Assembly (NCBI RefSeq): GCF_044772865.1
Contig: NZ_CP173029.1
Location: 496,001-560,000 of the forward strand
Source of the DNA: Algirhabdus cladophorae
Lineage (GTDB): Bacteria > Pseudomonadota > Alphaproteobacteria > Rhodobacterales > Rhodobacteraceae
Length of the DNA stretch: 64,000 nucleotides
Reading direction: 5' to 3'
In this document: positions 59,908-64,000 of the stretch, one piece after another
Layout of the letters: every line of letters starts with the position of its first letter
Position numbering within the stretch: the first letter of the stretch is position 1
Notes under the pieces: model-generated
The model's database searches: none
Told to the model about the DNA's origin: nothing
What the model saw: the letters and a program-made list of their open reading frames with translations, nothing else
Program-made: the position numbers and the translations under genes

Positions 59908-61100
59908 GTGCGGCGGGTTTTCTTGAGAAGTATCTCGGCGGGGCTATAGTGGAATTAGTGCCGCTGGATAGACTTGTAAAAACTGTTACCCCACCTTCAA
60001 AAGCTCAAAAAAACGACTATCGGGAACAGGGTAGAAACCCGATTGTAGATCAAGGCGCAAACTTTATCGCTGGATACGCCGATGAAAGCTTCGAGCCAGT
60101 AGCTAGCGATGAATATGTAATCTTCGGAGATCACTCCGAACATATAAAGTATGTTGATTTCGCATTTGTTCAGGGGGCTGATGGACTTAAAATTCTAAAG
60201 CCGGAGGGTGGCCACCCGAGATACATTTATCATGCGCTTCTGAATTTCTACCAGAAAACGGGCAACTACAAACGGCATTGGTCGAAAGCTAAAGAAACGC
60301 TAATCCCCATCCCGTGCCCGAATGATCCAGAGAAGTCGCTGGCGATACAGAGGGAGATTGTCCGGATATTGGACAGCTTCACCGAGCTTACAGCCGAGCT
60401 TACAGCCGAGCTTACAGCCCGCAAAAAGCAATACAACCACTACCGCGACCAACTCCTGACCTTCGATGAGGATCAGGTCGAGTGGAAGACGCTCGGTGAT
60501 GTAAGTCTGAAGTCCTATTCAGGTGCTACGCCAAAGGCAGGAAGTGTTAAGTACTATGAAGGCGGCACGATCCCTTGGCTTAGAACTCAAGAAGTCGTCT
60601 TCTCCGATATTCACGGCACAGAGGTGAAAATCACTCAGGCAGCCTTAGACGAAACTGCGGCCAAGTGGGTACCTGCGAATTGCGTTATTATTGCAATTTC
60701 AGGAGCCACTGCAGGTCGTTCAGGCATCAACAAAATTCCACTAACCACCAACCAGCACTGCTGCTGCCTAGAAATCGACCCAGCTCAGGCAGATTATCGC
60801 TACGTCTTCCACTGGGTAAGCAGAAACTATGAAAACCTGAAGGACATGGGGCAAGGTGCGCGTGGTGATCTGAATTCCGGTCTCATAAAGGGTTTCAAGA
60901 TACCCATTCCGCATCCCAACGATCCTAAAAAATCGCTTGCGGAACAGGCCCGAATTGTCGCGATCCTCGACACGTTCGACACGCTAACGACTTCCATCAG
61001 CGAAGGCTTGCCCCGCGAAATCGAGCTGCGCGAAAAGCAGTATGCCTATTACCGCGACCTGCTGCTGAGCTTTCCCAAGCCAGATGCGGAGGCTGCGTAA
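59904..61100 (+). CDS. hsdS: Type I restriction-modification specificity subunit
   Basis: 398 aa with two target-recognition domains (about residues 15-140 and 190-340), each followed by a conserved helix. The central helix contains FTELTAELTAELTARKKQYNHYRDQLL: three ELTA repeats at residues 161-172, the TAEL-type repeat that sets the distance between the two half-sites in EcoR124-type enzymes. The end of the protein (RIVAILDTFDTLTTSISEGLPREIELREKQYAYYRDLLLSF) repeats the same helix pattern, giving the typical pseudo-symmetric layout. The start overlaps hsdM (ATGA) and the stop abuts the prrC start. The actual DNA target cannot be read from sequence. Confidence 0.95.
   Translation: MSAAGFLEKYLGGAIVELVPLDRLVKTVTPPSKAQKNDYREQGRNPIVDQGANFIAGYADESFEPVASDEYVIFGDHSEHIKYVDFAFVQGADGLKILKPEGGHPRYIYHALLNFYQKTGNYKRHWSKAKETLIPIPCPNDPEKSLAIQREIVRILDSFTELTAELTAELTARKKQYNHYRDQLLTFDEDQVEWKTLGDVSLKSYSGATPKAGSVKYYEGGTIPWLRTQEVVFSDIHGTEVKITQAALDETAAKWVPANCVIIAISGATAGRSGINKIPLTTNQHCCCLEIDPAQADYRYVFHWVSRNYENLKDMGQGARGDLNSGLIKGFKIPIPHPNDPKKSLAEQARIVAILDTFDTLTTSISEGLPREIELREKQYAYYRDLLLSFPKPDAEAA
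60384..60419 (+). repeat. Three 12-bp repeats inside hsdS (ELTA module)
   Basis: The unit GAGCTTACAGCC occurs three times in tandem (60384, 60396, 60408). It encodes the ELTA repeats of the central HsdS helix. In EcoR124I versus EcoR124II, two versus three copies of the equivalent TAEL repeat change the spacer of the recognition site by one base. In-frame 12-bp slippage here could change specificity without breaking the gene. Confidence 0.9.
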
Positions 61101-62261
61101 ATGGGACAAACGCTTTCCGAAATCGCCGAAACGCTGCAAGGCGCCAACAAAAAGGTTCAGCTGATCTATGCGTTCAACGCCTCCGGTAAAACGCGACTAT
61201 CCGGTGAATTCAGGGAGCTGATTGATCCAAAGACAGAAGACCGCCCGGACGACCAGCTCTCGAAGTTGCTCTATTATAATGCTTTCACCGAAGATCTCTT
61301 TTATTGGGACAACGATTTGGCCGGTGATACGGAGCGGAAGCTGTGCATTCATCCGAATGCTTACACGAAATCCGCCTTTGAAGACCTCGGACTCGATACG
61401 AGGATCATCACCGCGTTCCAACGCTATACCCAACCAAACCTGACGCCACGCTTTAACGAGGAATACAATACCGAGGACAAAGACGGCAATGAGATCACCG
61501 TCCCAGCATTCTCCGAAGTGACGTTCACTCTGGGACAAGACCCGGAGACCAATCCCGAGCGCCTCAAAATCTCCAAGGGCGAGGAAAGCAACTTCATCTG
61601 GAGCGTTTTTTATTGTCTTCTGGATCAGGTCATCAGCACCCGCAACGTCGCCGAAATTGATGAGCGCGAGACGGATCAGTTTAACGATCTCGAATACATC
61701 TTCATCGATGACCCGGTTAGCTCACTAGACGAAAACCACCTCATCCAGCTAGCCGTCGATGTCGCCGAGCTGATCACGAGAAGTGACAGTACCAACGGCT
61801 TGAAGTTCATCATCACAACCCACAACCCGCTGTTCTTCAATGTGCTACACAATGAATTAGGGGCCAAAACCTGCTACATGCTGAAGCGGCTGGAGGACGG
61901 GACGGCTGAGCTGACCGAGAAGAAGGGGGACTCGAGCCAAAGCTTCTCATATCACCTCTACCTCAAAAAGACCCTGGAGGAGGCCGTCGCGGCGGACAAG
62001 ATTGAACGCTATCATTTCACGCTGCTGCGCAATCTCTATGAAAAGACATCGAACTTTCTGGGCTATCCGCGATGGTCAGAGCTGCTGCCGGACGACCAGC
62101 AACTTTACCTAAACCGCATCATTCAGTTTACGAGCCATAGCACGCTGTCCAGCGAGGCAATTGCCGAGCCGTCACCGCAGGAAAAGCAGACGGTGAAGCT
62201 CCTGCTGGATCATCTGCGCAACAACTACAGCTACTGGCAGGAGGAGGCCCCGAATGCCTGA
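61101..62261 (+). CDS. prrC: PrrC-family anticodon nuclease
   Basis: 386 aa, close to the size of E. coli PrrC (about 396 aa), and in the same locus position (hsdS-prrC-hsdR). The N-terminal ABC-type ATPase has Walker A AFNASGKT (24-31), signature SKGEE (158-162), Walker B YIFIDDP (199-205), D-loop SSLD and the His switch ITTHNP (His241). The C-terminal nuclease part has KKGDSSQSFSY (274-284), close to the tRNA-Lys recognition segment of PrrC, and Arg310, Glu314 and His346. Relative spacing (4, then 32) equals that of the Arg320-Glu324-His356 triad recalled for E. coli PrrC, and Asp277 matches Asp287 at the same offset of 10. Predicted role: cleave tRNA-Lys at the wobble position when phage inactivates the restriction enzyme. 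It starts right after the hsdS stop. Confidence 0.9.
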   Translation: MGQTLSEIAETLQGANKKVQLIYAFNASGKTRLSGEFRELIDPKTEDRPDDQLSKLLYYNAFTEDLFYWDNDLAGDTERKLCIHPNAYTKSAFEDLGLDTRIITAFQRYTQPNLTPRFNEEYNTEDKDGNEITVPAFSEVTFTLGQDPETNPERLKISKGEESNFIWSVFYCLLDQVISTRNVAEIDERETDQFNDLEYIFIDDPVSSLDENHLIQLAVDVAELITRSDSTNGLKFIITTHNPLFFNVLHNELGAKTCYMLKRLEDGTAELTEKKGDSSQSFSYHLYLKKTLEEAVAADKIERYHFTLLRNLYEKTSNFLGYPRWSELLPDDQQLYLNRIIQFTSHSTLSSEAIAEPSPQEKQTVKLLLDHLRNNYSYWQEEAPNA

Positions 62262-64000
62262 GCAGTCGACCCCAATAGCCGAAACCAATCGCTTCATCGT
62301 TCTCGATAAGTACGTGCGCGCTTGGGAAGCAGCTGATAGTTATCAGTCCGAGGCCGATTTAGAACGCGAGCTTGTTCATGACCTGCGCAATCAGGGCTAC
62401 GAGTATCTGGACGATCTGAGATCAACGGACGCTATGCTGGCGAACGTTCGCGTTCAGCTGGAAGCCCTCAACGAAGTTCACTTCACGGATGAGGAATGGA
62501 CGCGTTTCGTCGAAACCTATTTGGACAAGCCCAGCGACAGTGCCACAGACAAGACCCGCAAGATACATGATGACTACATCTTTGACTTCGTCTTCGATGA
62601 TGGCCGTATCCAGAACGTGTATCTGGTCGATAAGGCCAATGTCTGCCGCAACAAGGTCCAAGTCATCAAGCAGTTCGAACAGGCGGGCTCTCATGCGAAC
62701 CGCTATGATGTGACCATCCTGGTGAACGGGCTTCCACTGGTGCAGGTTGAGCTGAAAAAGCGCGGCGTTGCCATTCGGGAAGCGTTCAACCAGATCCACC
62801 GATACAGCAAGGAGAGCTTCAACTCAGACCATTCTCTCTTCAAGTACCTTCAGGTTTTCGTAATCTCAAACGGCACGGATACGCGCTACTTCGCGAACAC
62901 GACCAAGCGCGATAAAAACAGTTTCGACTTTACCATGAATTGGGCACAGGCAGATAACAGCCTGATCCGAGATTTGAAGGATTTCACGGCGACCTTTTTC
63001 GAGAAGCGCACGTTGTTGACTGTGTTGCTGGACTATTCCGTCTTCGACGTCAGCGACACGCTACTTGTTATGCGTCCCTATCAGATCGCGGCGACGGAAA
63101 GAATCCTCCGAAAGATTAGAAGCTCGTTCGAAGGCAAGACGCTTAGTAAGCCGGAAAGCGGCGGATATATCTGGCACACAACGGGCTCGGGCAAGACACT
63201 GACTAGCTTTAAGGCGGCCCGCCTGGCCAGAGACCTCGACTTCATCGACAAGGTCTTTTTCGTGGTCGACCGCAAAGACCTCGATTACCAGACGATGAAA
63301 GAATATCAGCGTTTCTCGCCGGATAGCGTGAATGGATCGGACAGCACCGCTGGCTTGAAGCGGAACCTCTCCAAGGACGACAACAAAATCATCGTTACGA
63401 CCATCCAAAAGCTCAACAATTTGATGAAGAGCGAGGGCGACCTGCCGCTTTATACCCAGCGGGTCGTGTTCATTTTCGACGAGTGCCATCGCAGCCAGTT
63501 TGGTGAAGCACAGAAGAACCTCAAGCGGAAGTTCAAGAAATTTAGCCAGTTTGGCTTCACCGGAACGCCAATCTTTCCGGAAAATGCTTCTGGAGCGGAG
63601 ACGACGGCCAGCGTATTCGGGAGCGAACTTCATTCTTATGTGATCACCGACGCGATCCGCGACGAGAAGGTGCTGAAGTTCAAGGTGGACTACAATGATG
63701 TGCGCCCGCAGTTCAAAGCGATCGAAACCGAACAGGACGAAAAGAAGCTGACCGCAGCTGAAAATCGAGAAGCCCTTCAGCACCCTGAACGGATCGCGGA
63801 GATTTCCCAGTACATTCTCGAGAACTTTCGGCGCAAGACGCATCGTCTCTATGGAGACAATAAGGGCTTCAACGCCATGTTCGCGGTGAGCAGCGTTCAT
63901 GCGGCCAAGCTCTATTACGAAAAGCTGAACGCGTTGCAGGTTGGTAGCGACAAGCCTTTGAAGATCGCGACCATCTTTTCTTTCGCGGCCAACGAGGAAC
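62254..64000 (+). CDS. hsdR: Type I restriction endonuclease subunit (3' end beyond window)
   Basis: At least 582 aa, open to the window end; EcoR124I HsdR is about 1,038 aa. N-terminal PD-(D/E)xK nuclease: Asp152, Glu166 and Lys168 (in VELKKRG). Then the SF2 helicase motor: Walker A HTTGSGKT with Lys314, the DECH box at about 409-412, and motif III GFTGTP. These positions are one residue off the EcoR124I residues recalled as Asp151, Glu165, Lys167 and Lys313, so this is an EcoR124-type subunit with no sign of damage so far. It cuts DNA at random distance after translocation when sites are unmodified. Its ATG overlaps the prrC stop by eight bases. Confidence 0.95.
   Translation, partial: MPEQSTPIAETNRFIVLDKYVRAWEAADSYQSEADLERELVHDLRNQGYEYLDDLRSTDAMLANVRVQLEALNEVHFTDEEWTRFVETYLDKPSDSATDKTRKIHDDYIFDFVFDDGRIQNVYLVDKANVCRNKVQVIKQFEQAGSHANRYDVTILVNGLPLVQVELKKRGVAIREAFNQIHRYSKESFNSDHSLFKYLQVFVISNGTDTRYFANTTKRDKNSFDFTMNWAQADNSLIRDLKDFTATFFEKRTLLTVLLDYSVFDVSDTLLVMRPYQIAATERILRKIRSSFEGKTLSKPESGGYIWHTTGSGKTLTSFKAARLARDLDFIDKVFFVVDRKDLDYQTMKEYQRFSPDSVNGSDSTAGLKRNLSKDDNKIIVTTIQKLNNLMKSEGDLPLYTQRVVFIFDECHRSQFGEAQKNLKRKFKKFSQFGFTGTPIFPENASGAETTASVFGSELHSYVITDAIRDEKVLKFKVDYNDVRPQFKAIETEQDEKKLTAAENREALQHPERIAEISQYILENFRRKTHRLYGDNKGFNAMFAVSSVHAAKLYYEKLNALQVGSDKPLKIATIFSFAANEE

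Noticed and set aside
61101..62261. Generic AAA ATPase or OLD-family nuclease between hsdS and hsdR
   Set aside because: The C-terminal triad spacing and recognition segment match PrrC specifically; no Toprim domain is present.
63061..63900. 279-codon minus-strand frame near the window end
   Set aside because: Opposite the hsdR motor domain, whose helicase motifs are all in place on the plus strand.

Overview
The window reads as chromosomal DNA of a marine alphaproteobacterium, most likely a member of the Rhodobacterales (roseobacter group). This is inferred from gene content: a TAXI-type TRAP transporter, a complete homogentisate pathway, a Ugp-type ABC transporter, many LysR regulators and a tRNA-Cys-linked mobile region. 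No rRNA gene or complete tRNA gene is present.

Layout. 0.2-6.4 kb: a leftward operon (SDR dehydrogenase, CoA-transferase subunits A and B, closed by an intrinsic terminator), divergent from a GntR regulator followed by a TAXI-TRAP transporter. 6.7-11.7 kb: tyrosine breakdown, with an Lrp-type regulator divergent from hppD-hmgA-maiA-fahA; this pathway ends in fumarate and acetoacetate, and the CoA-transferase could activate the latter. 12.09 kb: a 3' fragment of tRNA-Cys. 12.4-14.9 kb: a replication-type helix-turn-helix protein and a hipBA toxin-antitoxin pair whose promoter carries three operators spaced exactly 27 bp. 15-35 kb: accessory metabolism and regulation (phytanoyl-CoA dioxygenase with a LacI regulator, acyl-CoA dehydrogenase plus nitrilase with an HxlR regulator, a ketopantoate-reductase-like gene, a winged-helix/TPR regulator, a methyltransferase, two sulfotransferases and several LysR genes, one frameshifted). 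35.8 kb: a short tyrosine recombinase. 37.7-45.3 kb: a compact redox and protein-repair operon (msrB, msrA, thioredoxin-like, selO, flavin disulfide reductase, glutaredoxin-acetyltransferase fusion, AhpD-like, cation/proton antiporter, GreA-like, second msrA). 45.8-51.0 kb: ugpBAEC with a divergent LysR regulator.

51.4-64.0 kb is a mobile region. It begins with a second copy of the same 52-bp tRNA-Cys 3' segment, followed by a helix-turn-helix protein, a coupling ATPase, a MobC-like protein and a relaxase. Next come an orphan protein with features of a nucleotide-cyclase domain, an array of eleven 12-bp repeats, and a type IC-like restriction-modification operon in the order regulator-hsdM-hsdS-prrC-hsdR; hsdR runs off the window.

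The most striking element is the gene between hsdS and hsdR. It looks like a PrrC-family anticodon nuclease with an intact P-loop, an apparent tRNA-Lys recognition segment, and an Arg/Glu/His triad at the spacing recalled for E. coli PrrC. This would be a two-layer defence: DNA restriction, backed by tRNA cleavage if restriction is disabled. HsdS carries three ELTA (TAEL-type) repeats, the module that sets the gap between the two halves of the target site in EcoR124-type enzymes. Three copies of a 93-bp intergenic repeat (21.25, 35.31 and 45.46 kb) link the middle of the window.
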